From CAZLBC01 sp964557575 (lineage in GTDB: Bacteria; Planctomycetota; Phycisphaerae; SM23-33): a stretch of DNA of 56,510 nucleotides. A program made the position numbers and the translations under genes. The stretch spans positions 1 to 56,510 of the forward strand of contig CAZLBC010000027.1 of assembly GCA_964557575.1 (NCBI GenBank), written 5' to 3'. Shown one piece after another: positions 43,013-52,218 of this stretch. The notes beneath the pieces were generated by a model. That model made no database searches. It was not told the DNA's origin and saw nothing but the letters and a program-made list of their open reading frames with translations. Each line of letters opens with the position of its first letter. The first letter of the stretch is position 1.

Positions 43013-43183
43013 CTATGTCTTCGGCTCTATCTTCACGGGCTTGCAGAGATCTTTCTTCCGCGCGGCCACCCGCGCGCACTTCCGGCAGATATACCGGGCA
43101 TCCGCCGCCATCTCCGCGAGATCATCGATGTTGTTCTCGATTTTCTTCCGGCTCAGACGACAGACTGTTTTGGGTATTTTCAT
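43013..43183 (-). CDS. Small Cys-rich protein, 56 residues
   Basis: This short frame begins MKIPKTVCRLSRKKIENNID and contains ARYICRKCARVAARKKDLC before a TAG. A CxxC pair plus two further Cys suggest a small metal-binding or redox knuckle; the rest is Lys/Arg-rich and helical. I chose the ATG at 43183 because AAGGA lies 6 nt upstream; an ATG two codons earlier is too close to it. It precedes the GH99-like fragment by 16 bp. Small basic Cys proteins of this kind occur in PVC genomes, but no function is known to me. Confidence 0.6.
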   Translation of the reverse strand: MKIPKTVCRLSRKKIENNIDDLAEMAADARYICRKCARVAARKKDLCKPVKIEPKT

Positions 43184-43846
43184 GTTCATTCCTTCATGGC
43201 TGCTGCGCGGTGCCGCGCACCGGCTGCGGGCGTATCTGTCGGCCTTCCCTCTTATGGTATACCGGATCGGCGCTGTTTTCGAGCAGCCAACCCGTGATCG
43301 AGCACACCCGATGAGGATTCCCGAAGACCGCGGCCGCCGCCGGCCGCGTTGAAGGGAAAAACGGCCGGGCCATCACGGCGCCGGCCGGAAAGGACACATT
43401 TAATCTTATCTGACATGCAACTGGCAAAACACCGGATGCCGATAATGCGAATCCCGAACAGCAGCGGCACAAAACACCGTCAGCAAACAGCCATACCGGC
43501 CTTTACATTCTCGTTGCCGTACTGGTTTTCACCGCCCTTGCCGCTACCGCCGCCGCATTCCTGCGCCGAGAGAAGAAAGACAATGAGTAACGTCATAACA
43601 TAAGCGCATCAATTCCAAGCAGAGGCTTTTTCACACCCATACCTGCCTGCAGTTCTATCAAGCAGGAAGCTGATATCTGTATACTGCGCATTACCTATGA
43701 TCATGTCATCAAACTCCTGGCTCGATTGAACTGACGATGAGAATCTGAAGACGGTGTCGAAAGGGGCGAAGAGACAGACTTCTACCATTCGCCGCCGCCC
43801 GCGTGTAGTAACGACCACGCCGATGTCTCACCTCTCCCCTTTCTTC
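43184..43846. other. 663-bp region with no convincing gene
   Basis: Open frames here have no family resemblance and poor starts. One plus-strand frame ending at 43590 reads GLYILVAVLVFTALAATAAA followed by FLRREKKDNE, a single membrane helix with a positive tail like the end of an anchored protein, but there is no start codon in that frame. It may be the 3' scrap of a lost gene. Base composition is lower in GC than its neighbours towards 43600-43800. Confidence 0.4.
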
Positions 43847-45751
43847 TTACCCCTCGTCCCGCGCGGCGGTGCGGGCCATCCACGCCGCGACAACGATCAG
43901 CAGGAGAAGCCCCGGCCAGGGCCCGAGCGGTTCGTCGGCCACGGCCAGGACGTCGGCGGTGCCGGCGAGGACCACGGGGACGGCCAGGAGAATACCCATC
44001 AGGGCCTCACCGGTGATCAGGCCGGAGGCGAACAGGATTCCCCGGCGGCTGGTCACCTCGCCGGCCGGGTGTCCCCGCTTTCGGCGGCGGGCGGCCACGG
44101 CCGCGCTGAGCACACCGCCGGCGAAGATCGGCACCGACAGCTCCAGCGGCAGGTAGAAACCGATCGCCACCGCCAGGACCGGCATCCGGAACCGCGCTGC
44201 CCGGGCCTCCAGGACGAGGTCCGCGGCGATCGTCGCGGCGGCGACGCCGACACCGACCAGGATGCAGACCCACGGCAGGTTGCCGTCGAAGACGCCGGCG
44301 GCCACGGAGGCCATCAGGTTCGCCTGGGGCGCGGCGAGGGCGTCCTGCCCCGCCGACGGCTGCCCCGCGAACCCGTAGGCCCGGTGGAGCAGCATCAGGA
44401 TCGGGGCGATAACCAGCGCCGCGGAGACCACGCCCACCATCTGCATCACCTGCTGTTTCCAGGGGGTGGACCCGACGAGGTATCCCGCCTTCAGGTCCTG
44501 CATGTTGTCGCCGGCGATCGCGGCCGCGCAGCAGACGACGCTGCCGATGATGATCGCCGCCGCCGGGCCGTCCGCGGCATCGGCACCCATCAGCAGGACC
44601 AGGAGCAGGGAGGATACCGCGACGGTCGCTATCGTGACCCCGCTGACCGGGTTGTTCGACGACCCGACCACGCCGGCCATGTAGGCCGCGACCGCCGAAA
44701 ACAGAAATCCCAGGACCAGCATCGCGGCCGCCATGGGGAGGGTGACCGCCATCCGGCCGACGAAGAGCTGGTAGAGGCCGAACAGGGCCGCGGCGGCCAG
44801 GAGGGTCCCGAAACCCACCCACTTGATGGGAATGTCCCGCTCGGTTCGCGCCCGGCCGCGCCCGTTGCTGTTCGCCTGCCGGCAGGCACCGATGCCGCCG
44901 ACGATCCCGCTGAACACCGAGCGCCGCATGCGCCATATCGCCCACAGGCCGCCGGCCAGCATCCCGCCGACACCGATGTACCGGGTCTGCTGCGACCAGA
45001 GCTGCCACGACCACTCCAGGGTTGACAGCCCTTCCGGCGGCACCTGCCCGGCGGCGGCGATCGGTATGGCGACCAGCCAGTTCGCCGCGCCGCCGGCGAA
45101 GACGAGGACCGCGATGTTGAGACCAACGATGTACCCTACCGACAGCAGGGCCGGGCTCAGGTGGCTGCCGAAGTAGAAGAGGCCGCCGCCGATACGGCCG
45201 GCGGTCTGCATCACCCCGCCGAAGAGCCCCAGGCCGGCAGCCCCCAGCTTGAACAGCCCCCCCGCCAGCGCCGCCGTGCCGATCGTCCGGGCCCCCGCCC
45301 CGCCCCGTTCACCGGCCCTGAGGACCTCCGCGGTGGCCCGGCCCTCCGGGAATTCCAGGGGCTGTTCGACGACCAGGGCCCGGCGGAGGGGAATGGTAAA
45401 CAGCACCCCGATCAGCCCGCCGAGGCCCGCGATCAGGGTCACCCACCCGTAGTCGAACGTGTCCCAGAACCCCAGGATCAGCAGCGCCGGGAGGGTGAAG
45501 ATCGCGCCGGCAGCCAGGGACTCGCCCGCGGAACCGGCCGTCTGGACGATATTGTTCTCGAGGATACCCCGGCGGCGAAACATGCGCAGGACACCCATGG
45601 AGACGACCGCGGCCGGGATCGAGGCGGAGACCGTCATGCCCGCGAAGAGGCCCAGGTAGGCGTTCGCCGCGGCCAGCACGGCCGCGAGGACGACCCCCAG
45701 GACGATCGCCTTGACGGTCAGTTCCAGCGGTGCGATGTCGTTTCGTTCCAT
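43847..45751 (-). CDS. OPT-family oligopeptide/metal-chelate transporter
   Basis: This 634-residue integral membrane protein has about 14 hydrophobic segments. OPT-family motifs are clear: NAYLGLFAGMTVSASIPAAV near the N-terminus, EQPLEFPEGRATAEVL, NNPVSGVTIATVAVSS, and the conserved GDNMQDLKAGYLVGSTPWKQ. The bacterial branch moves small peptides or metal complexes driven by protons. The ATG at 45751 follows GGAGTC by about 6 nt; a longer frame to 45829 is less supported. It diverges from the truncated methyltransferase/propeller gene. Confidence 0.9.
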   Translation of the reverse strand: MERNDIAPLELTVKAIVLGVVLAAVLAAANAYLGLFAGMTVSASIPAAVVSMGVLRMFRRRGILENNIVQTAGSAGESLAAGAIFTLPALLILGFWDTFDYGWVTLIAGLGGLIGVLFTIPLRRALVVEQPLEFPEGRATAEVLRAGERGGAGARTIGTAALAGGLFKLGAAGLGLFGGVMQTAGRIGGGLFYFGSHLSPALLSVGYIVGLNIAVLVFAGGAANWLVAIPIAAAGQVPPEGLSTLEWSWQLWSQQTRYIGVGGMLAGGLWAIWRMRRSVFSGIVGGIGACRQANSNGRGRARTERDIPIKWVGFGTLLAAAALFGLYQLFVGRMAVTLPMAAAMLVLGFLFSAVAAYMAGVVGSSNNPVSGVTIATVAVSSLLLVLLMGADAADGPAAAIIIGSVVCCAAAIAGDNMQDLKAGYLVGSTPWKQQVMQMVGVVSAALVIAPILMLLHRAYGFAGQPSAGQDALAAPQANLMASVAAGVFDGNLPWVCILVGVGVAAATIAADLVLEARAARFRMPVLAVAIGFYLPLELSVPIFAGGVLSAAVAARRRKRGHPAGEVTSRRGILFASGLITGEALMGILLAVPVVLAGTADVLAVADEPLGPWPGLLLLIVVAAWMARTAARDEG

Positions 45752-45865
45752 GCGGGACTCCGGTTTCGGCAAAACCGTTTTACCATAGACCGTCCCGCTG
45801 ATAAAATCCTGTTCTTCGACTCTTTGCATCGCTCAAGAAGACATGTACGCCCACGGAGTATGAAC

Positions 45866-46470
45866 ATGACACACCCGTCCCGGTTATGCCGCCCGTTCCT
45901 GGTCACCCTCGCCTGTCTGCCCGCCGCCGTATCGGCGGCTCCGGATACCGCCGCGCCAGCGGAAGAGATCATCGCCGCCGCGAACAAGCCCGGCGGCCTG
46001 CTGGTCAACCTCGCGTGCACCGACGGCCGGTTGACGGCCGAACTGGGCCGGTCCGGGACATTCATCGTCCTCGGCATCGCCCGTGACGCGACGGCCGCAG
46101 CAGCAGCGCGGGAATATATCGCATCCGCGGGCCTCCACGGGAGGACCGTGGTACTGGAACGGGGCGCGGGGCGGCTGCCCGTCATGGACAACAGCGCCGC
46201 CGTCGTCGTGTGCGGCGCGTCGACCGGGGCGCTGAACGAGGAAATCATGCGGATACTCGCCCCGCTCGGCGCCCTGGTGGTCCGCGACAATGACGACTGG
46301 AAGAAACAGGTCGCCCCGTGGCCGGAGGACATCGACGAGTGGACCCATTTCCTCCACGGTCCCGACAACAATGCCGTGGCCCGCGACCGCGTGGTGGGCC
46401 CCCCGTCGCGGCTGCAGTGGCTGGCGGACCCGATACACCTCCGCAGCCACGAGCACCTCAACTCGAAGAA
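45866..46470 (+). pseudogene. Methyltransferase/beta-propeller protein, truncated at a repeat
   Basis: About 200 residues remain of a second copy of the family at 36900: signal peptide (LVTLACLPAAVSA), methyltransferase-like fold with LLVNLACTDGRLTAELG and RILAPLGALVVRDND, and the conserved linker DIDEWTHFLHGPDNNAVARD. Family text stops after RSHEHLNSKK, where the DNA becomes GAAAAAGGGGTCAGGAACC at 46471, a copy of the dispersed repeat; the frame then runs on to 46708 through unrelated sequence. The whole propeller is missing. GGAGT lies 8 nt before the ATG at 45866. Confidence 0.75.
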
Positions 46471-46945
46471 GAAAAAGGGGTCAGGAACCTTTTTCGGTCA
46501 CAACAACAGCATGCCTGCGATTCCCCTGCTTCCCGAGCCCCGTTTTTCACCATGCACACCGCCGCAAGGCGGCCTTACCTTACCGGCCGGCTACTGCTCG
46601 ACTCTCTCGTCTCAACGGCGCGGGGCACACGTTCATCCTCCGTGCGAACATCGACAATTGGCCACCGTTTTATGCTCCATTTCACTCACCGGGAAACGTT
46701 ACGAGTAGAGCAGTGCGCAATTGCTTCGCGTCAGCCATACGTGAGAACCGACAGAGCGAGCGGCGCCGGGCGGCAGACCGGCCGCCTGCACACCGGCGCG
46801 TTGTGACGAGCCGCCGCGTTCGACATGCGGGGCGACGGGTGACAACACCCGTTTTTTCTCAGTTGTTTACCGATACTTCACATTGTTTCTGTTTGTCCCC
46901 GAAGACAGGTGTGCATCCCTGTGTTTCATCACCCGCCACCGTCCG
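46471..46945. other. Repeat copy and 450 bp without a gene
   Basis: GAAAAAGGGGTCAGGAACCT followed by TTTTC at 46471-46495 is a further member of the dispersed repeat family, with GGAACC in place of GGTACC. Beyond it no open frame resembles a known protein. The only structured element is the terminator at 46835-46857. Confidence 0.6.
46835..46857 (+). terminator. Intrinsic terminator
   Basis: ACGGGTG (46835-46841), a 4-nt loop ACAA and CACCCGT (46846-46852) form a 7-bp stem followed by a run of T to 46857. It faces the plus strand, so it ends transcripts coming from the truncated gene region and shields the convergent DUF1570 gene. Confidence 0.65.
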
Positions 46946-48172
46946 TCACGGCCCGGCGCAGATCGTTCGATCACCGTCGGTGTTCACAATCGCGACGGGT
47001 GTGCCGCCCCGCAGGTAAAACCCCCCTTCGAGTTTCTTCCCGTCGCTCCGCTCGAGGACCAACACGGGATAGCCGTTACCGCCGGCCGCCAGGCGCCGGT
47101 TCTCGTATACCCCGGCCTTACGCACGGCCCACTCAAGCAGCGCGGGCGGCAGCCACCGATCCCCGTCTTCATCGGGATCGAGCGCGACGTCTCCCCGCCC
47201 CGCCCGGCGGAAAAAGTCCTCCGCGGTTTCGAAACGGACCCCCTTCTGATAAAAGCGGGCCAGGAAGGCAACCAGCCGCTCGAGGACGAGGCGATCGTAG
47301 AGATCCCGGGCCGGGTGGGCCGGCAGCGACTTCCACCACCGGCAGTATGCCTTTTCCAGTTCGCCCGTATCATCGTCGAACGACTTCACGAACGCGCGGG
47401 CGTTGGGCATCCCCCGCACGACCTGTTTGACGTAGGTGCCGAAGCTCTTTTTGTACTTCTCTTCCTCGGCGTGGGCGAAGAAATGGACCATGGACCACGC
47501 CTGGTCGTAATGCGCCGGCGACGCTTCGTCGACCCACTGTGTGCCGGTCTTGGTGATGAATGCGGGGAACGGCTCAATGCCGCCCGTATACAGGTGTCCC
47601 AGCAGTTTGAGTTTTCTCAGCGGCGGTATGAATCCGGTCATCAGGCGGTCACCGGTCCACCGCGCAGCCCCGAAGTACTCGGCAAGCCCCTCGTTCAGCC
47701 ATACCGGTATCCGTCCGCCCCGTCCCCGTGCCAGCCGCCAGTGGACGAACTGGTGAAATCCCTCGTGCCGTACCACCTGCCAGATTTTGCGCCACGAGTA
47801 CCGGTCGGTATCGGCGGATACCTTCAGCGATATGCCGTCGTACGCCCCGGAAAAGTTCCGCAGTCCCGCCGACACCGAATCCTGGAAGTCAGCGTGGGAG
47901 CAAAACAGGTAGAAGGGCATCTTTCCCGGCATCCGTCCCCCGAAACCCTTCGTGCACTCGTGGTACCCGCGGGCCATCGCCTCGATCCGGGCGCGCGCCT
48001 CGAGGACCTTTTCATCGCCGAGGTCGGTGTAGAGCAGGTGGTATTTCAGCGGGTAGCGCCGCAACTCCCCGGCACGAAGCACACCGTGAATGAACAACAG
48101 CGGCAAAACAAGGAACGCGATGCCCGGCAGGCGGCGCCCCCGGTGAAGTGTCTGTTCGGTTGCGATCCGCAT
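46946..48172 (-). CDS. DUF1570 family metallopeptidase-like secreted protein
   Basis: This 408-residue exported protein has a signal segment (LPGIAFLVLPLLFIHGVLRA). The zinc-peptidase motif is VVRHEGFHQFVH with H136, E137 and H140 (HExxH), and WLNEGLAEYFG (E161 or E165) supplies the likely third ligand, as in gluzincins. The family is abundant in planctomycetes and its substrate is unknown. Most of the C-terminal half is helical. It starts 70 bp after the end of the next sulfatase on the same strand, so the two may be co-transcribed. Confidence 0.82.
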   Translation of the reverse strand: MRIATEQTLHRGRRLPGIAFLVLPLLFIHGVLRAGELRRYPLKYHLLYTDLGDEKVLEARARIEAMARGYHECTKGFGGRMPGKMPFYLFCSHADFQDSVSAGLRNFSGAYDGISLKVSADTDRYSWRKIWQVVRHEGFHQFVHWRLARGRGGRIPVWLNEGLAEYFGAARWTGDRLMTGFIPPLRKLKLLGHLYTGGIEPFPAFITKTGTQWVDEASPAHYDQAWSMVHFFAHAEEEKYKKSFGTYVKQVVRGMPNARAFVKSFDDDTGELEKAYCRWWKSLPAHPARDLYDRLVLERLVAFLARFYQKGVRFETAEDFFRRAGRGDVALDPDEDGDRWLPPALLEWAVRKAGVYENRRLAAGGNGYPVLVLERSDGKKLEGGFYLRGGTPVAIVNTDGDRTICAGP

Positions 48173-48242
48173 GTCCGTCTCCGTCTGTCACCACAGACAC
48201 GCGGGGACGGCCGGGGTTAGTGATGTCAAGGTCCGGCGAGAG

Positions 48243-49991
48243 CTACTTCTTCCCGCCTTTTTTCTTTTGCCGCCTGAAGGGAAGCACGTGGGCCCGCTTC
48301 AGCCACTTCTCGTACACCGCGGCCATTTCCTTCACGCGGTCGGGCTGTTTCTTCGAGAGGTCGTTGAGCTCGGAGCGGTCGGCCGCCATGTCATACAGTT
48401 CCCACGTATCCAGCGGCACGCCGTCGGGCTTCAATCCGCCCTTGCAGACCAGTTTCCACTTCCCGATGCGAACAGCGCAGTTGCGCTCGTGTTCCCAGAA
48501 CAGGGCCCGTTCCGCGAGTTTCTTTCCCGCAAAGACGGGCGCCAGGCTTGTCCCCTCCATCGGCGTGATCCGGTTGCCCTTGTACGTCTCGGGGTATGTC
48601 GCGCCGGCGACATCGGCGCAGGTGGCCATGATATCGATAACGTGTGATGGTTCGTGGCGCAGCGCGCCGCCGTCGCCGACCTTGTCGGGCCAGTGCACGA
48701 TGAGCGGGGTCGCAATGCCGCCCTCGTGGACCCAGTGCTTGTATTCCCGAAAAGGCGTGTTGGAGACGTTGGCCCAGGCCCTGCCGTAGGCGATGTAAGT
48801 GTCCGCGGGCCCCGGCATCACGCCCGGTCCCATGCAGAGCGGCCAGCCGTCGCGGGTCTTCTTCGGGATCATGTCGGGCTGGAGTGCCTTGGGATCCATG
48901 GGGGCGAGGGGTTTGTCGGGGCGCGTGCCGGGATTGCGCTTGCCGCGGGGGCGCCGCCCGAGACCTTCGGCGCACCCGCCGTTGTCCTGGAGAAAGAAAA
49001 TCAGCGTGTTGTCGAGCTGCCCCTTCTGCTTCAGGGCCCGGACGATCTTGCCGATGCCGGCGTCCATCCGGTCGACCATCGCGGCGTAGACCTCCATGCA
49101 CCGGGCCTCCCAGTCCTTGTGTTTGACCTTCCCCCAGTCCCCCGCCCGCGGCGACAGGTTCCAGTGGTTCTCGATCACGCAGAGTTTCTTCATCTTCTCG
49201 TACCGCGCCTTCCGAACCGCCTCGTAACCATCGTCGTACTTCCCCTTGTACTTGGCGATATCCTCTTCCAGGGCGTGCATGGGCCAGTGGGCGGTGGTGT
49301 ACGAGACATACATGAAGAAGGGGTTCTGCTGTGTGTGTTCGCCGATGAACCGCACCGCGTGATCGCTGATCGCGTCGGTGTAGTAGTACTGTTTTGGTGT
49401 ATACTCGGGGTCGGCGCACGGCGAGATGTACTCGTTGTCGCGGGTCAGCGTATTGGGATCGAAGAAGCTGCCGGCGCCGTGTATGGTGCCGTAAAACCGG
49501 TCGTAGCCCCGCTGGCAGGGCCAGTTGTGCTTGTCCGCACTGCCGTCCGGGCGAGTCTTTTTGGTCACGTGCCACTTGCCGGACATGTAGCAGGAATACC
49601 CGGCGGTCTTCATGGCCTCGGCGATGGTTACGCAACTCGTGTTCAAGTCTCCCTTGTAGCCGGGAACACCGCGGTCGCCCATCATGTGTCCGACGCCGGC
49701 CTGGTGCTGGTACAGACCGGTCATCAGGCTCGCCCGGGTCGGGCAGCAGCGGGCGGTGTTGTAGAACCGGGTAAACCGCAGCCCTTTTTCGGCGAGGCCG
49801 TCGAGAATGGGTGTCTCGATCTCGCTGCCGTAACAGCCGATGTCGGAGTATCCCATGTCGTCGGACATGATGAGAATGATGTTCGGCCTCGATCCGCTCA
49901 TGCCGTCAGCACGTGAAAACCGCGCCGCCGACACCACGGCAACGCCACCGCCGATGCCCTTCAGGAAACCGCGCCTGTTGATTGCAGACAT
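48243..49991 (-). CDS. Arylsulfatase A-like sulfatase, Tat leader
   Basis: This 582-residue sulfatase has the Tat-like leader NRRGFLKGIGGGVAVVSA, metal site IMSDDMGYSDIGCYG, and the signature CCPTR with Cys82 as the probable formylglycine precursor. SLMTGLYQHQAGVGHM and MSGKWHVTKKTRPDG are typical of the larger arylsulfatase A-type group with long inserts, and FFLQDNGGCAEGLG carries the second metal site. The ATG at 49991 gives the leader directly and follows AAAGGA by about 9 nt. The C-terminus is very Lys-rich (QKKKGGKK). Confidence 0.92.
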   Translation of the reverse strand: MSAINRRGFLKGIGGGVAVVSAARFSRADGMSGSRPNIILIMSDDMGYSDIGCYGSEIETPILDGLAEKGLRFTRFYNTARCCPTRASLMTGLYQHQAGVGHMMGDRGVPGYKGDLNTSCVTIAEAMKTAGYSCYMSGKWHVTKKTRPDGSADKHNWPCQRGYDRFYGTIHGAGSFFDPNTLTRDNEYISPCADPEYTPKQYYYTDAISDHAVRFIGEHTQQNPFFMYVSYTTAHWPMHALEEDIAKYKGKYDDGYEAVRKARYEKMKKLCVIENHWNLSPRAGDWGKVKHKDWEARCMEVYAAMVDRMDAGIGKIVRALKQKGQLDNTLIFFLQDNGGCAEGLGRRPRGKRNPGTRPDKPLAPMDPKALQPDMIPKKTRDGWPLCMGPGVMPGPADTYIAYGRAWANVSNTPFREYKHWVHEGGIATPLIVHWPDKVGDGGALRHEPSHVIDIMATCADVAGATYPETYKGNRITPMEGTSLAPVFAGKKLAERALFWEHERNCAVRIGKWKLVCKGGLKPDGVPLDTWELYDMAADRSELNDLSKKQPDRVKEMAAVYEKWLKRAHVLPFRRQKKKGGKK

Positions 49992-50059
49992 GAAACGATC
50001 CTTTCGCTGATGGTTTAACACTGGGTATTTTCTGACGTTACAAATCTCCTGAACCGCTG

Positions 50060-50851
50060 TCAAGCGGATTGCGTTTCCCCGCGCCGCTTTACGTCGGCAA
50101 GACATTCCAGGAGCCGGTCGTGAATCAGCGAATTGGTCGCAACCACTTCACCGGGGATTTCCGCCCCGGTTCCCGCAAAGTCGGTCACCCGCCCGCCGGC
50201 CTCTTCGACTACCAGGGCGCCGGCGGCGACGTCCACCTCCTTGAGGTTCAGCTCCCAGAACCCGTCGAAAAGTCCGGCGGCGACGTAACAGAGGTCCGCG
50301 GCCGCGGAACCGTAGCGCCGTATATCCCGCACGCGGGGGGCGATATCGACGAAAAAAGACAGGTTATTGTACGCCATGTTCGACCGCAGGCAGGCGAAAC
50401 CGGTCGCGAGCATGCAATCGACGAGCCTCGCGCGGCGGGAAACACCGATCCGCTCGCCGTTGCAAAACGCCCCGGCATCCCGCGCCGCGAAAAACTGCTG
50501 TCCCATCACGGGGATATTCACCGCCCCCAGGACGGTCCGGCCGGACCGGGCGACGGCGATGGATACCGAGTACATCGGCTGACCGTGGACAAAGGAAGCG
50601 GTACCGTCAATAGGGTCGATAATCCACCGGTACTCACCCCCCGCGTGGTCGCCGGTTTCCTCACCGGTTATAGCGTGATCCGGGTAGCGGGCGCGAATTG
50701 CCCCGACCAGGTATTCCTCGACGGCGATATCCGCCGCGGTGATGAGATCCTTTTCGGATTTGCGGTTGACGGGAAGTTCCGCGAGTTTCCCGCGATAATC
50801 GAGAGTGATGTCCCCGGCCTGGCGTGCAATATCCTGTAGAAAATCCTTCAC
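50060..50851 (-). CDS. Inositol-monophosphatase-family phosphatase
   Basis: This 263-residue Mg-dependent phosphatase has all family metal motifs: GEE (63-65), WIIDPIDGTASF with D79, D82 and T84, and LNLKEVDVAAGALVVEEAGG with D207. Relatives dephosphorylate inositol phosphates, PAP/PAPS intermediates (CysQ) or fructose bisphosphate. A CysQ-like role would suit a genome with a PAPS-dependent sulfotransferase, but nothing in the sequence decides it. It lies 2 bp after the carboxypeptidase stop, so the two form an operon. Confidence 0.9.
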   Translation of the reverse strand: MKDFLQDIARQAGDITLDYRGKLAELPVNRKSEKDLITAADIAVEEYLVGAIRARYPDHAITGEETGDHAGGEYRWIIDPIDGTASFVHGQPMYSVSIAVARSGRTVLGAVNIPVMGQQFFAARDAGAFCNGERIGVSRRARLVDCMLATGFACLRSNMAYNNLSFFVDIAPRVRDIRRYGSAAADLCYVAAGLFDGFWELNLKEVDVAAGALVVEEAGGRVTDFAGTGAEIPGEVVATNSLIHDRLLECLADVKRRGETQSA

Positions 50852-50853
50852 AA

Positions 50854-51735
50854 TTATTTCCCGACCGGCGGCGTGCGGATGAACTCAAGGATAGCGTCGC
50901 GGTTGTCGCGCCAACACCGGTCTGCGGAGAGGTCGTTGGGCAGTTCCAGCGTGATCGTGGGGATCTGCCGGTCGATCCCGGCCCAGTTCCCGAAACTGCC
51001 GGGAGTGGGATTGTGCCAGGTCCCGAACTGCCGGTACTTGTTGCAGCGGCTCATGGCCTTCGCGATCTCCTCGGCCGGCCCGTCCCAGTTGTTGCCGTGG
51101 CGCCCCCGCCGGCAGGAATGGATTGAAATAATCCGCGTGGGTTCCAGAACATTCACGGCCCGTATGATCGCGCGCGTCTCCGGTTCGCTCGCGGGGTGCG
51201 TGCCGTGGCGGGGGGACGCCTTGAAATTGTGCGCGGGGAAATTCCGGTTAAGATCGACGCCGTGCTCGTTGACCCGCCGGTTCGCCGCCAGGCCGTCGGG
51301 GTTCGCCCGGGGCAGTACCGCAACCCGCCGGTCGCGGTAGTACTCCGGGTGGTCCCACAGGTATTCCACCAGTCGCCGGGCGGTCGCCGCGGCCGTGCCT
51401 TCCTCGCCGTGTATGCCGCCGAATATAAAGATCGACGGCGCATCGGCCTCGCCGAACACCGACATGGCTATTTCAGATCCCTTGACCGACGTGCCGAGAA
51501 TTACGTCCCGAATGGGAGGAGGAAGCGGTTCCGGCTCGGGTTCGTATTCAGCGGGTTCCTTCGGGAGTTCGATCTCCACAAGCGGCATTTCGACTTTAGA
51601 GGCGGGAGGACCGGACGGATACCCAATCCCCCTCATGCCGGCCCCGGTGCAGCCGGGGAGGACCATCGCCAGCGCCAGTACGACATACCCGCCGGTCGCC
51701 CCGATACTGTTTCCGCGTATCTTCACTGCAGACAT
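50854..51735 (-). CDS. M14-family zinc carboxypeptidase, MpaA-like lipoprotein
   Basis: This 293-residue protein has a lipoprotein-like leader (LALAMVLPGC) and a Pro/Glu-rich linker, then a small M14 domain. Zinc ligands are H109 and E112 in GGIHGEEG and H206 in IISIHS; the catalytic Glu is E264 in ITLELP. VDLNRNFPAHNF contains the substrate-binding Arg. The closest functional group is murein tripeptide amidase, suggesting cleavage of peptidoglycan peptides in the periplasm. No strong ribosome-binding site precedes the ATG. Confidence 0.85.
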   Translation of the reverse strand: MSAVKIRGNSIGATGGYVVLALAMVLPGCTGAGMRGIGYPSGPPASKVEMPLVEIELPKEPAEYEPEPEPLPPPIRDVILGTSVKGSEIAMSVFGEADAPSIFIFGGIHGEEGTAAATARRLVEYLWDHPEYYRDRRVAVLPRANPDGLAANRRVNEHGVDLNRNFPAHNFKASPRHGTHPASEPETRAIIRAVNVLEPTRIISIHSCRRGRHGNNWDGPAEEIAKAMSRCNKYRQFGTWHNPTPGSFGNWAGIDRQIPTITLELPNDLSADRCWRDNRDAILEFIRTPPVGK

Positions 51736-51864
51736 ACGGGGAAGATACCATATTTCCCGATGGTTGCCAAAGGCCCATTTTTCTTGCGTATGGTCCGCTC
51801 CATCGCTACACTCCCGCTTTCACAGGCTGTGTCAAAAAGATTTCTACGTGGAAAGGACAAAACA

Positions 51865-52218
51865 ATGAGCGCAGAGGGTAACGAGAAAAACACCATCGGA
51901 TTCGACGATTTCCTCAAGCTCGATATTCGGGTCGCTACGATCATCGAGGCCGAGGACCACCCGAACGCGGACAAGCTGCTCGTTTTGACCATCGATCTCG
52001 GCGATGAAACACGCCGGATAATCGCCGGTCTCAAGGGACATTACGAACCGAATGAGCTTACCGGCAAGAGCATTGTCGTGGTGACGAATCTCGAACCGCG
52101 GAAGATGCGGGGCATCGAAAGCCGTGGGATGCTCCTCGCGGCAGTGTCGGAAGATGAGTCTGCGGTCACCCTGTTGACGACGGACCGGGACACCGCGGCG
52201 GGGACCCGCTGTTCATAA
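51865..52218 (+). CDS. tRNA-binding OB-fold protein, MetG-C/CsaA-like
   Basis: This 117-residue protein is the free-standing form of the tRNA-binding domain found at the C-terminus of methionyl-tRNA synthetase. The core reads FDDFLKLDIRVATIIEAEDH, PNADKLLVLTIDLGDE and KSIVVVTNLEPRKMRGIESR, which are diagnostic. It would bind tRNA or act like the CsaA chaperone. AAAGGA lies about 8 nt before the ATG. Its last 53 bp overlap the convergent ogt gene. Confidence 0.9.
   Translation: MSAEGNEKNTIGFDDFLKLDIRVATIIEAEDHPNADKLLVLTIDLGDETRRIIAGLKGHYEPNELTGKSIVVVTNLEPRKMRGIESRGMLLAAVSEDESAVTLLTTDRDTAAGTRCS

Noticed and set aside
46472..46806. Short plus-strand frames after the truncated propeller gene
   Set aside because: Composition is Arg/Ser/Pro-rich, starts are unsupported and no motif is visible.
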